Source: Gammaproteobacteria bacterium
Lineage (GTDB): Bacteria; Pseudomonadota; Gammaproteobacteria; UBA4575
Reading direction: 5' to 3'
NCBI GenBank assembly: GCA_028279275.1
Contig: JANQOB010000018.1
Coordinates: 310,001-374,000, forward strand
Length of the DNA stretch: 64,000 bases
Shown in pieces: positions 16,701-25,763 of the stretch. Under the pieces are notes generated by a model. It searched no databases. It was not told the DNA's origin and saw only the letters and a list, made by a program, of their open reading frames with translations. The number at the start of each line of letters is the position of its first letter. Positions within the stretch are counted from its first letter, which is position 1. The translations under genes were made by a program, and so were the position numbers.

Positions 16701-17475
16701 GTCTGGTTCACCTATTGTATCAACCCCACAACCCGTCACTACACGACCCACAGTAATCGCCAATCCAAGTGGTGGATTTGTCGTAATCATTGGCACAGGT
16801 AGTTACTTTACTACTGATGATGCAATCAGTACGGAAATACAATCTATATATGGGCTGTGGGACAATCCAACGGGTAATACTTCAATTATTACTAAATATA
16901 GTTCACCTTCTCAATTGGTCGAACAAAACTTTACCACAACGGTTGATAATAATAGTGGTTTAGTAGTGCGTACTGTGAGTAGTAATCCTGTTTTATATAA
17001 CGATTCTGGCGCAAATCAAGTGCGAGGCTGGTTTATCGATTTTGATATTCCACCACCTGGATCTTCAACAGGAGTGCAATTTCCTGGCGAGCGACCCGTA
17101 AGAAGTTTGCAATTACGCACCAGTCAATTATTTTTCAATACCGTTATTCCACAAGACGGTACTAGTTGTGCGCCTCCTGCAGGCGGGTTTGGTTTAAGTG
17201 TGGACGCATTGACCGGGGGTGTTGGTGTTAACGTAGTTTTCGATATCAATATAGATGGTTTATTCAATGCTGAAGATAATTTAAATGGTGTAAATAATAT
17301 TGCCAATGTTATTGTTGGAACCCAGTTTGAAAGTGCGCCCAGCGATAACAATTTCATTGGCGATTATCGTGTAACGCAATTAGCGAATGGTAGCGTGGAT
17401 CGAATTTTAGTTAATCCTGCGCTTAACAGTGGTGTTTTACTAGGCCGACATTCCTGGAAAGAGATTTTGAATTAA
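13747..17475 (+). CDS. pilY1: Type IV pilus tip adhesin PilY1 with vWA/MIDAS motif, cluster 1
   Basis: Secreted adhesin and pilus assembly factor of 1242 residues. The signal peptide ends near residue 19 (GTAHA). A MIDAS-type motif DDSGSM lies at residues 44-49, marking a von Willebrand A-like N-terminal region. The C-terminal beta-propeller has the PilY1 calcium loop DTDGDGTADRAYAGDLQG (about residues 940-957) and matches such as VYVGANDGMLHSF. Further acidic loops occur at DWNDDGDGLFEDGE and FDINIDGLFNAEDN (about 1164). ATG 13747 overlaps the pilX stop. It differs clearly from the second PilY1 at 20.9-25.8 kb, which lacks MIDAS. Confidence 0.92.
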   Translation: MRYIKYLVIFLGLCGTAHAGPLNISNVPLELTPSVPANVFILTDDSGSMDWEVLTQNPDNSGAFCSSDVGGSCAVATITHRLPETGGPASCQPYVDPLTSTANGDFVSGYLYIVSFNSNEFKPMDLAAPANDPFIRNCFVARDEEFRVRNSTFNPQYFDPNKTYVPWAGVDINGNPYADADVTNAPDNPFNPQEFINLTSHQSGLDISGNRISGNGFAYYDWNDDGDGLFEDGEQVENLISAQDAATQQNFANWFTYYRKREYVAKALTTHTVAGNTASRIGFATINQNAGPGLRVALQNLSTSTGNKRTLLDAIAGANSLGSSPLRQAYEKVGKYFECSAGDIFNSTSSSNPGDANCPALIAPGGTCQNNTGFIFSDGFYNGSDPSVGNEDQDDLSSDFDGGAFADSFSNTLADVAIFYHENDLQPLLNNNVPATSVDFIRDPNNPAALQAGDTLQQHLNTNVVGIFNNLNAIVDPSFPADPKTSFSWLNPATFPGVIDDLRHAAYNGRGNFITATGEKDFPAVMNQLDSAFTRAASNTGSTTAMAFNTQSIREDTLVFRTFSNLANNSGEVVAQRVSFDGSFNEDSNGNPIFEWSAATQVNAQAPNTRNIFSFDPAVDQGIEFVLGDLTATQITALENPVPAAPVNPIVQTRIDYLRGDSSNEGTNFDGGEMRVRAALSTVNGVTTGGKIGDIVHSSPVFVGAPPFVNRTGGAFPSSAGDTYTEFRAANQNREQLVYVGANDGMLHSFYVNDTPAADPGDELFAYIPDVLLNEIGNYTDPNYVHQFFVDLTPSVNDVYIDPVTGGSQQWRTVLVNGLGAGGKGYFALDITNPTSIDESNVMWEFTDNDDADLGFTYSQPVIAMSNAPSSGDKEWVAIFGNGFNSTSANGNAIIYILFLDNDYNGWSLGSDFFKIDTGVGKSTSADGLTPNGISGITVLDTDGDGTADRAYAGDLQGNVYIIDLTSTNPSSWNIERKLFTATYESGSPIVSTPQPVTTRPTVIANPSGGFVVIIGTGSYFTTDDAISTEIQSIYGLWDNPTGNTSIITKYSSPSQLVEQNFTTTVDNNSGLVVRTVSSNPVLYNDSGANQVRGWFIDFDIPPPGSSTGVQFPGERPVRSLQLRTSQLFFNTVIPQDGTSCAPPAGGFGLSVDALTGGVGVNVVFDINIDGLFNAEDNLNGVNNIANVIVGTQFESAPSDNNFIGDYRVTQLANGSVDRILVNPALNSGVLLGRHSWKEILN

Positions 17476-17496
17476 GCAAAACACAGATAAGCTATT

Positions 17497-17907
17497 TTGA
17501 AATTTTATTCTTTCGGTATTTCCTTAATTGAATTAATGATTGTGCTGATCGTACTATCAATACTGGTTGCAATTTCTTACCCAATTTATCAATCACAGGC
17601 TGCAGAAAATCGACGATCCGACGGTAAAAGAATACTTTTGGAAATTATGCACGAACAACAAAAGTTTCATTCTTTGGAAGGCACATATACTACAGATTTA
17701 ATTGGTGAATTAAATTTTGATGATGCAGGCGGTGGGCTAGTTAGTTCAGAGAATGGATTTTATTTAGTAAACGCTGCAGTATGTGATGTGCCAACGCCTA
17801 TTGCGGATTGTGTTTTATTGACAGCAGTTGCTCAAGCAGGCCATGCGAGTGATGGCAATCTCACCTACAATTCACGCAATGTAAAAACACCTGCCGCAAA
17901 ATGGTAG
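17497..17907 (+). CDS. pilE: Type IV pilin PilE-like, cluster 1
   Basis: Pilin-like protein of 136 residues with leader MKFYSFG cut before ISLIELMIVLIVLSILVAISYPIYQ; Ile replaces Phe at +1. The rest (RRSDGKRILLEIMHEQQKFHSLEGTYTTDL) is the PilE/minor-pilin pattern. Two cysteines (about 96 and 104) could form a short loop. It uses TTG as start, 22 bp after the pilY1 stop, with only a weak ribosome binding site. It closes the first cluster. Confidence 0.85.
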   Translation: MKFYSFGISLIELMIVLIVLSILVAISYPIYQSQAAENRRSDGKRILLEIMHEQQKFHSLEGTYTTDLIGELNFDDAGGGLVSSENGFYLVNAAVCDVPTPIADCVLLTAVAQAGHASDGNLTYNSRNVKTPAAKW

Positions 17908-18279
17908 ACAGTATATTAGTTATTTCTTAGCTGCTTTCTATCGGCATTTATCCCCCGCCTATTTATCTGTATTTTTGGTCGTTTTATTTAAACTCTAAGT
18001 AAAATAAATAGTTTTGATGTTTATAAATTTACACGAAACAAAGAGCGAAAATTCACTGTATTTTTTTTAAATTAGTCACAAAAAAATTTTGTTTTACCAC
18101 TCATCGGAGAAAATTGTTGCGCTATTTTTTGCCCAGTAAAACCTGACTTCCGCTCATCAGAGAATCCAAGCGAGTTACAACGCACTCGCGAAAAATCCTT
18201 AAATATCAATGTAGAGTAATTTGCATTGTTGGACGAGAGAGGTTTCGTCTTCCTATATCAAAAACTTTATTTGAAGATT
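17908..18279. other. 372-bp non-coding region between the two minor pilin clusters
   Basis: AT-rich and without a credible gene. It contains a 12-bp direct repeat, CTCATCGGAGAA (18100-18111) and CTCATCAGAGAA (18153-18164), and a hairpin GCGAGT/ACTCGC (18170-18189, 8-nt loop) about 90 bp before fimT. It presumably holds the promoter and leader of the second cluster. No clear sigma-70 or sigma-54 promoter was found by eye. Confidence 0.6.
18100..18164. repeat. Two 12-bp direct repeats, 53 bp apart, upstream of the second pilin cluster
   Basis: CTCATC[G/A]GAGAA occurs at 18100-18111 and 18153-18164 with one mismatch. Start-to-start spacing of 53 bp is about five turns of B-DNA, so both copies face the same side of the helix, as expected for a pair of regulator sites. 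No copy was found upstream of the first cluster. Confidence 0.5.
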
Positions 18280-18762
18280 ATGTATAAGCAAGGACAACGT
18301 GGTTTCACAATTATTGAGCTAATGATTGCCATAATGGTGTTGGGTATATTCGCATCCATTGCAGCACCATCGTTTGCTGAAATCCTGAAGCAAAACCGTC
18401 TTGCTGCACAAACAAACTCAATCGTTGCTTCATTGAATTATGCCCGTGGAGAAACGATTAACCAGGGTACAGATGTCTTTATAACCCCAAATACTGCAGG
18501 TACCAATTGGTCAGGTGGTTGGGCAGTCAGATCAGGCACTGCTGGTGGTCCAATTCTGCGTACTTTTGATGGATTTGAGAACTCAACTTTAACCGCAACT
18601 TCAGCGACTATTAATTACCAAGCCGATGGAAGTATTGCTGGCGGTGCTGCGATCACGTTGACCGTAACACCAAGTACTTGTGATACCGGTGATAACGATA
18701 GAAGGCAAGTCACTATTGCATTATCAGGTCAAGTGACTTCAACACCTGCTGCATGTCCATGA
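18280..18762 (+). CDS. fimT: Minor type IV pilin FimT/FimU (GspH family), cluster 2
   Basis: GspH/FimT pilin of 160 residues: leader MYKQGQRG cut before FTIIELMIAIMVLGIFASIAAPSF, then the family segment LKQNRLAAQTNSIVASLNYARGETINQG. ATG 18280 gives a canonical 8-residue leader. A longer in-frame extension to 18226 adds residues without prepilin features and is rejected. Unlike its cluster 1 counterpart it has no acidic calcium-like loop. It opens the second cluster, and its stop overlaps the pilV start. Confidence 0.88.
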   Translation: MYKQGQRGFTIIELMIAIMVLGIFASIAAPSFAEILKQNRLAAQTNSIVASLNYARGETINQGTDVFITPNTAGTNWSGGWAVRSGTAGGPILRTFDGFENSTLTATSATINYQADGSIAGGAAITLTVTPSTCDTGDNDRRQVTIALSGQVTSTPAACP

Positions 18763-19238
18763 GAATTAGTCATCGTATGAAAACATTAACACTAAAATAT
18801 AAATCTAAACAAAGCGGTCTTTCCTTATTGGAAATACTCATTGCCGTGCTCGTTCTTTCAATAGGTTTGTTAGGGCTTGCAGCTTTGCACGCGACATCAT
18901 TGAAAGCCAATCATGGCGCATACCATAAATCACAAGCGACCTTTTTAGCCTATGACATGGCAGATAGACTTCGTGCTAATAGACCACAAGCCATTAATGG
19001 TTCTTACAATTTAGCTTTAGCTGATGGCACTAGAACAGTAAATACATTAGCAGATGCGGACATCAATGATTGGTTAGGTAATTTAGGAACCTTTTTACCA
19101 AGTGGTGATGGAATCATTACTTGTACTGCGGCGGGTGTGTGCACAGTGACTGTGCAGTGGGATATCCAGCGAGAAGGTGGTACAGCACTTGATCAAACTG
19201 TGACGACACAATCATTTGTATTTCAAACAAGCGTATAG
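18759..19238 (+). CDS. pilV: Minor type IV pilin PilV, cluster 2
   Basis: PilV-type prepilin cut at QSG|LSLLEILIAVLVLSIGLLGLAALH, with Leu at +1. FLAYDMADRLRANRPQAING matches PilV and its cluster 1 paralogue. Three in-frame ATGs are possible (18753, 18759, 18777). ATG 18759 overlaps the fimT TGA as ATGA and is preferred; ATG 18777 would give a shorter 14-residue leader. Confidence 0.87.
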   Translation: MRISHRMKTLTLKYKSKQSGLSLLEILIAVLVLSIGLLGLAALHATSLKANHGAYHKSQATFLAYDMADRLRANRPQAINGSYNLALADGTRTVNTLADADINDWLGNLGTFLPSGDGIITCTAAGVCTVTVQWDIQREGGTALDQTVTTQSFVFQTSV

Positions 19239-19241
19239 ATC

Positions 19242-20279
19242 ATGAATCAAATTATAAAACAAAAAGGTTTTTCTCTTGTAGAGCTAATGGTAGCGATGGT
19301 GCTTGGTTTAGTGATATCTGCAGCTGCAGTGCAAATATTTGCCAGTAATAAAAATACATATCGACTCGAAAATGCCTTATCTAGATTACAAGAAAACGGC
19401 AGGTTCATTGTCGACAGAATGGCAACTGATTTACGTATGGCAGGTTACAATGGTTGTTTAAGTCGTGGTGCTGGTGTGCCGACACAGATGTTATCAATAG
19501 AAACACCACCATTTGCAATTGATGGAACAGGCGCAATTCGTGGGTTCAATAACAATGGTACGGGTTGGCTTCCTGCCATTGATGCAAACTTAAATTTAAA
19601 TGGTGCGAACCCTACCCCAAGACAAGTTCTTCCAGGCACTGATGTGTTTAATATTCAGCGTGCATCTAGTTGCGGTGTACAGTTGACTGCTGCACCAGGT
19701 TCCGTGGCTGATTTAAACATCGCAGTAGAGTCACCGAATGACTGTAACTTTGCAGTTGATAGTGTGGCGATGATCACTGACTGTAGTGTTGCCGATGTTT
19801 TTCAAATTTCTGCAACAGGCGCGAACTTGTCACGCGCAGGTGGAAGTTTAAGTGCTATTTATGCACCTGAATCACAGGTGTTTCGATGGGAGTCTAATGC
19901 ATACTACATTGGAACTGGTGCAAATGGAGAATCTACACTATTCCGTTCCGCATGGAACCCAACTACTACAAACGGCACTATCGATGCTGCCGACTTCACA
20001 ACGGTTGAACTTGCGTCAAATGTTGAAGATATGCAAATTCTTTACGGTATTGACCAGGGTGTGGATGAGTACGCAGATACATATGTTGCGGCTAATGATC
20101 CGTTAGTAAATTGGGCCAATGTAAAAAGTGTACGTATTAGTTTATTACTGGCTAGTGAAGATAATATTACTTCAACACCGCGGACAATTACTTTCAATGG
20201 CGCGACTGTAGGCGGTGCAGACAGACGTTTACGCACAGTATATACAACTACCATTTCCCTTCGAAATACAGCCCCATAA
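19242..20279 (+). CDS. pilW: Minor type IV pilin PilW, cluster 2
   Basis: The 345-residue PilW has cleavage site KQKG|FSLVELMVAMVLGLVIS and SRLQENGRFIVDRMATDLRMAGYNGC. It shares VEDMQILYGID and VKSVRISLLLAS with the cluster 1 PilW, showing paralogy with heavy divergence elsewhere. It lies 3 bp after pilV. Several cysteines (CLSRG, SSCGV, NDCNF, TDCSV) suggest disulfides that the cluster 1 PilW mostly lacks. Confidence 0.92.
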   Translation: MNQIIKQKGFSLVELMVAMVLGLVISAAAVQIFASNKNTYRLENALSRLQENGRFIVDRMATDLRMAGYNGCLSRGAGVPTQMLSIETPPFAIDGTGAIRGFNNNGTGWLPAIDANLNLNGANPTPRQVLPGTDVFNIQRASSCGVQLTAAPGSVADLNIAVESPNDCNFAVDSVAMITDCSVADVFQISATGANLSRAGGSLSAIYAPESQVFRWESNAYYIGTGANGESTLFRSAWNPTTTNGTIDAADFTTVELASNVEDMQILYGIDQGVDEYADTYVAANDPLVNWANVKSVRISLLLASEDNITSTPRTITFNGATVGGADRRLRTVYTTTISLRNTAP

Positions 20280-20302
20280 ATTTTTGAGTTGGATCAAACT
20301 AT

Positions 20303-20851
20303 ATGAATCAATTAAGCAACACGTTTCGTAAAAAACAAACAGGCACCGCAATCATTGTGTGTCTAATGTTATTGACCATTGCAACACTAATTGGAATTAA
20401 TGCAGTGAGTTCCACCGTACTAGAAGAGAAAATGGCGGGTAATATTAGAAACAAACATATGTCTTTTCAGTCGGCCGAGTCGGGGCTTCGTCAAGCAGAG
20501 CTTGCAGCTGCGGCATTAACGGATGTGACTACTTTTGATGGCACGAACGGATTATATCCTGGTTCAAATCCTGGAGATGCTTACGGCGTATTAGGTGCAC
20601 TTGCGAACTATCCAGTGTGGGAAGATGATGTGAATACGAATTGGGTGAATGGAACTACACCAACCGGGATGCCTAATCCCCCTCAATATATTATTGAAGA
20701 TTATAGTGAATCTCCGCGTGATCAGACCTGCCAGTACATAAAACCAATTCCACCAGGCTGTAAGTTAAAAGTTTATCGAATCACTGTTCAAGCAGAGGGT
20801 TTGAATAGCAATTCTGTAACCGTACTTCAATCAACATATAAACGACTATAG
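20303..20851 (+). CDS. pilX: Minor type IV pilin PilX, cluster 2
   Basis: The 182-residue PilX has an N-terminal helix (TGTAIIVCLMLLTIATLIGINAV), then LEEKMAGNIRNKHMSFQSAESGLRQAE, the PilX signature, without Glu at +5. Two cysteines (TCQYIKPIPPGC) near the C-terminus may form a disulfide loop. It lies 23 bp after pilW and 37 bp before pilY1. It belongs to the tip priming complex. Confidence 0.9.
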   Translation: MNQLSNTFRKKQTGTAIIVCLMLLTIATLIGINAVSSTVLEEKMAGNIRNKHMSFQSAESGLRQAELAAAALTDVTTFDGTNGLYPGSNPGDAYGVLGALANYPVWEDDVNTNWVNGTTPTGMPNPPQYIIEDYSESPRDQTCQYIKPIPPGCKLKVYRITVQAEGLNSNSVTVLQSTYKRL

Positions 20852-20888
20852 AAATTTACGTATAAGTTTTATGCAAAGGAAATGCAAA

Positions 20889-23800
20889 ATGTTTAGTTAT
20901 ATGAAAAACATTAATTGTTTAAATCGATTTACACAAATTGTTTTTTTAAGCGCACTGTTATTTTCAGGTTCAGCTTATTCAGCAATAGATTTAGCAGATG
21001 ATCCGTTGTTTTTAAAAACCGGTGCAGGAGCTAATGTTTTATTGAATATGTCGGTTGAAACCCCAATGGGTGGTGGCGCATATAACGATGCACCCGCTTC
21101 TATCCCGGGTTGTACGGGTAGAAAAAATATCTCTGGTGTGGGTAATAATTTAGGAACCTGTTATTTCCCAACCTTTGAATACATTGGCTATTTTGATCCG
21201 AATAAATGTTATAGCTATGGAAGCAATCGATTCACACCCCAAGACAATACTAATGCAGATCACTCTTGTACGGGTAAAAGCGCAGACTGGAGTGGTAACT
21301 TTTTAAACTGGGCCAGTATGACGGCTATCGACAGTTATATTTTAACCATGACGGGCGGTAGAAGAACTGTAGATACTGCTTCACAAACCGTAGTTGAAAG
21401 GTCTCTCGCTTTTGTTGCAGGTTATGCCTATCACACTAAAGCGATTGGTAACAGTATTGATAACAGTATTTCATCAGTTGATCTGGATACCGTTACTCCA
21501 TATGGTGATAGTTGGGCGCGCATCGTTCAGAATCAAAATTCAACACAGTTCAGACTAGAACGTTCTGGTGGAACAACAAATACATTCAATGTTGCGGTTG
21601 AAGTTTGTAAAGAAAACTCCTCACTTACAAATAATGGATTGGAAAGTTATTGTGTAGCACGCACGGACGGCACCAATGACTACTATAAACCAGAAGGTTT
21701 ATTACAGCGCAATGACAACAAGATGCGTTTTGGTGTAATGGCTTATACCACGGATAATTCTCATACGCGTCAAGGTGGAGTGTTACGCAGTAACATGAAA
21801 TTCGTTGGACCCGAAATAGGAACCGGTGAAGCGAACACATTAAAAGAATACGGTGAAGATGGATTGTTAATCACCAATCCGGAAAGTGCGTCGAGTGGAA
21901 ACAGCGGTGTTATCAACTATGTAAATAAGTTTGCCGTTCTAGCAGGTCAATATAAGAGTTATGACCCCGTAAGTGAACTTTTTTATGAAGCCATTCGATT
22001 TTACAAAAACTTAGGCCCCACTCCAGAAACATACAGTGGCTTGAGTGCCAGCAATAACGGTGGTTTCCCTATCATCACGAGCTGGGAAGACCCAATTCAA
22101 TATGAATGTCAGAAAAACTTCATGATTGCCATGAATGATGCTTTCCCTTGGAATGACAAACGTCTACCGGGAACACACTTTGATAGCAGTCCCACTACAG
22201 ATGCCTTGGGCAGATCAATCACACATACACGTGATACTGGTGAGCCTTCAAATGCCGATAACACAATGAATGTCACAACACTTACAAATACAGTAGGTGA
22301 TTTGGAAGATACAGAAACGGGTGGTGATCTAACTGCTAAGTTAGGTACAAATGATATTGGTGAATTACTCGCGCCTGGTACGGGTGCAAACTTAACGCCA
22401 ACTAATGGTGATGGCCGTGGAAACAGCTATTACTTAGCCGGTATTGGTTATTACGCCAACACACAAGATTTGCGTAGTGATGCACATCTTCCCGGTGAGC
22501 AAACTGTTTCTACATTCATGATTGATTCACAAGAATATAATGCCAATCCATTACTTGGAAATGTTAACCCACTTTGGTTAGCCGGTAAGTATGGTGGTTT
22601 TAAAGATGAAAATAATGACGATACCCCACAACTTTCTGAATGGGATGAAGATGGAGATGGTGCACCGGATAACTACGTGCTCGCGACTGAGCCTTCAAAA
22701 ATGGTTTCTAAATTACAGGAATCTTTTGATGAAATAGGTAAAGTTACAGAAGCATCGGGTTCATCAGTTGCAATTAATAGTACTGTACTGAATACCAGTT
22801 CAAGAATTTATCAAGCGACATTCTCTAGTGTAGATTGGAGTGGTAACCTTAATGCATTGTCATTGAATCCTGATGGCTCTGTTAACACTCAAGTGTGGGA
22901 TGCCAGTTCGGTATTACCTACTCATTCAGCGCGAAAAATTTACACGACTGTAGATGTTGCGGGTACACCAACCGCAAAAGAATTTACAGATGCAAACGTA
23001 ACTTTAGGCGGTTCCGGTAGTACGACCACGACAGTAATTGCCCCCGCAACGGGTGCGACAGCGACTGCAATTAGTGAATGTAATTATGAAACTACAGGGC
23101 CAGCATCAAAAGTGGTTGATGGTGATACAAATGGTGATTTTACTACCCCACCAGGTTCAGTAAATCATACTTGTGGATTTACAACCACAGATTATTTAGA
23201 AGTTGATCTACAGTCCGTTCAAGATATTGACCATGTGAATGTTTATAACCGCACAGATGGCGGTCATCAAAAGAGGTTGAGTAACAGTATTTTGATGGTG
23301 GCACAATCACCATTCCCAACTGACTTAGCTTCCTCTATTGCCCATGCAGATTATTATACTCAACTCACTGGAGCTCCTATTCGCATTAACTTAGGAGCAT
23401 CATCCAATTACACGGATACTCAAGGACGGGAGTGGTTAGCAGATTCAGCTAATCCGCCTCTTACTTCTGTGAATGGTAGCCAGGGTACAAATGGAGATCC
23501 TATTTCTAATACCAATACAGGCAAGTTACTTGGTGATACGACTGATGAGACGGTCTACCAAACAGAACGTCGAAGAAATAATGAAGTTAATTTAGAAATT
23601 GCTATTCCAGATCCTAGTGTGGATCAATGGGTACTTCTTCATTTCTCAGATAGTACAGGCGGAACTGATCTAGTTGTAGATATCGATATTGATGGTAATA
23701 CCGTTGCTGATGACTATGATCTTGGCGCGGTGGGCCAAGACACCGCTCAAGTTTTGGTGTTCAAACGCGATGTTGGGTCTACATTGGAAATTGATATCAA

Positions 23801-25751
23801 AGAGGAAAGCGGTGGAAATCCACGCATCAGTGCTGTCGAAGTGATACCAGAAATTACATCTAATGTGCTTACTGCAAATATAGGTTTGCCTGGTCAATAC
23901 ATTAAACTTCAAAAGCCGGATGTACCATTTAACCAAACGAATTTCTTACATGTAGCTGAAATTGAGGCACATGTCACTACTACCGTTACTGTGGGTGGTG
24001 CAAGTAATTCACAAATTGTTAATTACATCCGTGGTGATCAATCTAGCGAAGAAAGTAATGGTGGCACATTAAGAGATCGTTCTACTTTAATCGGCGATCT
24101 TGTAAATTCAACCCCTGTTACATCAAGCACAGAAAACTTCTACTACGATGATCTGCCAGGAACTGAAGGAAGTAGTTATGCAAGCTATATAACAAGCAAG
24201 ATTACTAAATTCAAAGGCAGCAATGGTAAGTTTTTCAATATTGTATATGTAGGTTCGAATGCGGGCATGTTGCATGCTTTTCAAGATACTTACGATACGA
24301 CTGCAAATGGCACCCCCGGGCAAGAGATTTTTGCCTATGTGCCAAGTCACATGCATCCAAAGTTGGAGAACTTAACAAAACCAAATTACAACCATGAGTT
24401 TTTTGTAAACGCTTCACCCCATGTGAGTGATGCATATATCGGTAGTTCTTGGAAGACTTTATTAACGGGTGCGTTTGGTGCCGGTGCAAAAGGCTTGTAT
24501 ATGCTGGATATTTCAGATCCGAAGAATTTCGGTGCTACAGATGTAATGTGGGAATTCAAAACAGATTCTGATACGGCAAATGGAAGTGATGAGATGGGTT
24601 ATGTGCTCACCTCCCCTCAGGTAGTTAGACTGGGCGATAGTTCTAATCGATGGGGTGTAATTTTTGGTAACGGTTACAATAGTACCAGCCAAAAAGCACA
24701 ACTCTTTATTCTTGATGCTTCTGATGGATCGATTATTAAAGTCATCAACACTGGTGTGGGAAGTTTTGCTAACCCGAATGGTTTATCTGAACCTGTGCTA
24801 GTTGATGATGATTTGGACGGAATTGTTGATATTGCCTACGCAGGTGACTTACAAGGCAATATGTGGAAGTTTGATTTATCAAGTGATTCAGTATCGAATT
24901 GGGATGTTGCATATGACTCAAATGGTGATGGTACCGGAACACCAGTGCCATTGTTTACATCATTAGATGCTTCAAATAATCCTCAACCCATTACTAGTAA
25001 ACCAACAATTGCTTTTAATCCATATGGAAATAGCTTTAACGTTATGTATGGCACGGGTAAATATTTTGAAGTAGGTGATAATGTAATTCCAAACAGCCCT
25101 GCAGTGAATACGATTTACAGTGTTATTGATAATGGTGCAGCAGTAACTACGGGTCGAAGTGCCTTAGTTGAGCAAGAAATCTTAGATGAGCAGGACACCT
25201 ATGATGATAACGGTACACCAAGTGACACTAGCGATGATATTTTATTGAATCGAGTACGAATTACTTCGCAATACCCTGTGAGTTATGTAACGAAGAAGGG
25301 ATGGTACATGGATCTTCTTTCTCCAGATGGTCCGGACCCAGATTCTAATCCTGATGCTATAGGTGAGCGCATCATCACCCAACCATTAAGCCGATTTGGT
25401 AGAGGAATTTTCACTACCTATGCGCCATCTGCAAATCCGTGTGATGGTGGCGGTGTATCTCTAGTAATGAATCTAGATGCATTAAGCGGTGCACGTCTAG
25501 GCGAGTCAGTGTTTGATGTAAATCTAGATGGGTTTATCGATGCAAATGATATGGTCAGCTACATGTCAGGTAATACAGTAGTTTCAGGTTTGTTTATTAG
25601 TGCGACCATCGGTGCTCCAGCAGTAATTTCTGATGGTGGCGGCGGTAAAGAAATACTTCTTTACTCAGGTATTTCTGGACAAACTCAAAAAATTGACATT
25701 GCTGCCGATCCTACAGCTGTTGGCAGACAATCTTGGCGTCAGTTTCGATAG
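20889..25751 (+). CDS. pilY1: PilY1-type pilus tip adhesin with nested lectin and malectin domains, cluster 2
   Basis: Secreted 1620-residue PilY1. The start is ATG 20889, preceded by AGGA at 8 bp; in-frame ATG 20871 is the alternative. The signal peptide ends at GSAYSA. The N-terminus (VLLNMSVETPMGG, then YIGYFDPNKCYSY) is the PilY1 subtype without the MIDAS DxSxS motif. The C-terminal propeller keeps the calcium loop DDDLDGIVDIAYAGDLQG (about 1305-1322), and a dockerin-like loop FDVNLDGFIDANDM lies near 1541. Between them, residues about 728-820 plus 985-1030 resemble an F5/8C or F-type lectin (VVDGDTNGDF, VNVYNRTD, then YIKLQ and HVAEIEAHV). Residues about 826-985 resemble malectin (IRINLG, YQTERRR, LHFSD). 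Domain calls are by eye. Confidence 0.9.
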   Translation: MFSYMKNINCLNRFTQIVFLSALLFSGSAYSAIDLADDPLFLKTGAGANVLLNMSVETPMGGGAYNDAPASIPGCTGRKNISGVGNNLGTCYFPTFEYIGYFDPNKCYSYGSNRFTPQDNTNADHSCTGKSADWSGNFLNWASMTAIDSYILTMTGGRRTVDTASQTVVERSLAFVAGYAYHTKAIGNSIDNSISSVDLDTVTPYGDSWARIVQNQNSTQFRLERSGGTTNTFNVAVEVCKENSSLTNNGLESYCVARTDGTNDYYKPEGLLQRNDNKMRFGVMAYTTDNSHTRQGGVLRSNMKFVGPEIGTGEANTLKEYGEDGLLITNPESASSGNSGVINYVNKFAVLAGQYKSYDPVSELFYEAIRFYKNLGPTPETYSGLSASNNGGFPIITSWEDPIQYECQKNFMIAMNDAFPWNDKRLPGTHFDSSPTTDALGRSITHTRDTGEPSNADNTMNVTTLTNTVGDLEDTETGGDLTAKLGTNDIGELLAPGTGANLTPTNGDGRGNSYYLAGIGYYANTQDLRSDAHLPGEQTVSTFMIDSQEYNANPLLGNVNPLWLAGKYGGFKDENNDDTPQLSEWDEDGDGAPDNYVLATEPSKMVSKLQESFDEIGKVTEASGSSVAINSTVLNTSSRIYQATFSSVDWSGNLNALSLNPDGSVNTQVWDASSVLPTHSARKIYTTVDVAGTPTAKEFTDANVTLGGSGSTTTTVIAPATGATATAISECNYETTGPASKVVDGDTNGDFTTPPGSVNHTCGFTTTDYLEVDLQSVQDIDHVNVYNRTDGGHQKRLSNSILMVAQSPFPTDLASSIAHADYYTQLTGAPIRINLGASSNYTDTQGREWLADSANPPLTSVNGSQGTNGDPISNTNTGKLLGDTTDETVYQTERRRNNEVNLEIAIPDPSVDQWVLLHFSDSTGGTDLVVDIDIDGNTVADDYDLGAVGQDTAQVLVFKRDVGSTLEIDIKEESGGNPRISAVEVIPEITSNVLTANIGLPGQYIKLQKPDVPFNQTNFLHVAEIEAHVTTTVTVGGASNSQIVNYIRGDQSSEESNGGTLRDRSTLIGDLVNSTPVTSSTENFYYDDLPGTEGSSYASYITSKITKFKGSNGKFFNIVYVGSNAGMLHAFQDTYDTTANGTPGQEIFAYVPSHMHPKLENLTKPNYNHEFFVNASPHVSDAYIGSSWKTLLTGAFGAGAKGLYMLDISDPKNFGATDVMWEFKTDSDTANGSDEMGYVLTSPQVVRLGDSSNRWGVIFGNGYNSTSQKAQLFILDASDGSIIKVINTGVGSFANPNGLSEPVLVDDDLDGIVDIAYAGDLQGNMWKFDLSSDSVSNWDVAYDSNGDGTGTPVPLFTSLDASNNPQPITSKPTIAFNPYGNSFNVMYGTGKYFEVGDNVIPNSPAVNTIYSVIDNGAAVTTGRSALVEQEILDEQDTYDDNGTPSDTSDDILLNRVRITSQYPVSYVTKKGWYMDLLSPDGPDPDSNPDAIGERIITQPLSRFGRGIFTTYAPSANPCDGGGVSLVMNLDALSGARLGESVFDVNLDGFIDANDMVSYMSGNTVVSGLFISATIGAPAVISDGGGGKEILLYSGISGQTQKIDIAADPTAVGRQSWRQFR

Positions 25752-25763
25752 AGGATGAATGAA

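Noticed and set aside
10562..18279. c-di-GMP (GEMM) riboswitch before either pilin cluster
   Set aside because: No GGNAAA...ACGCAAAGCC core was found in either leader.
24123..24951. Antisense open frames inside pilY1
   Set aside because: They have no recognisable motifs and are shadows of a well-supported gene.
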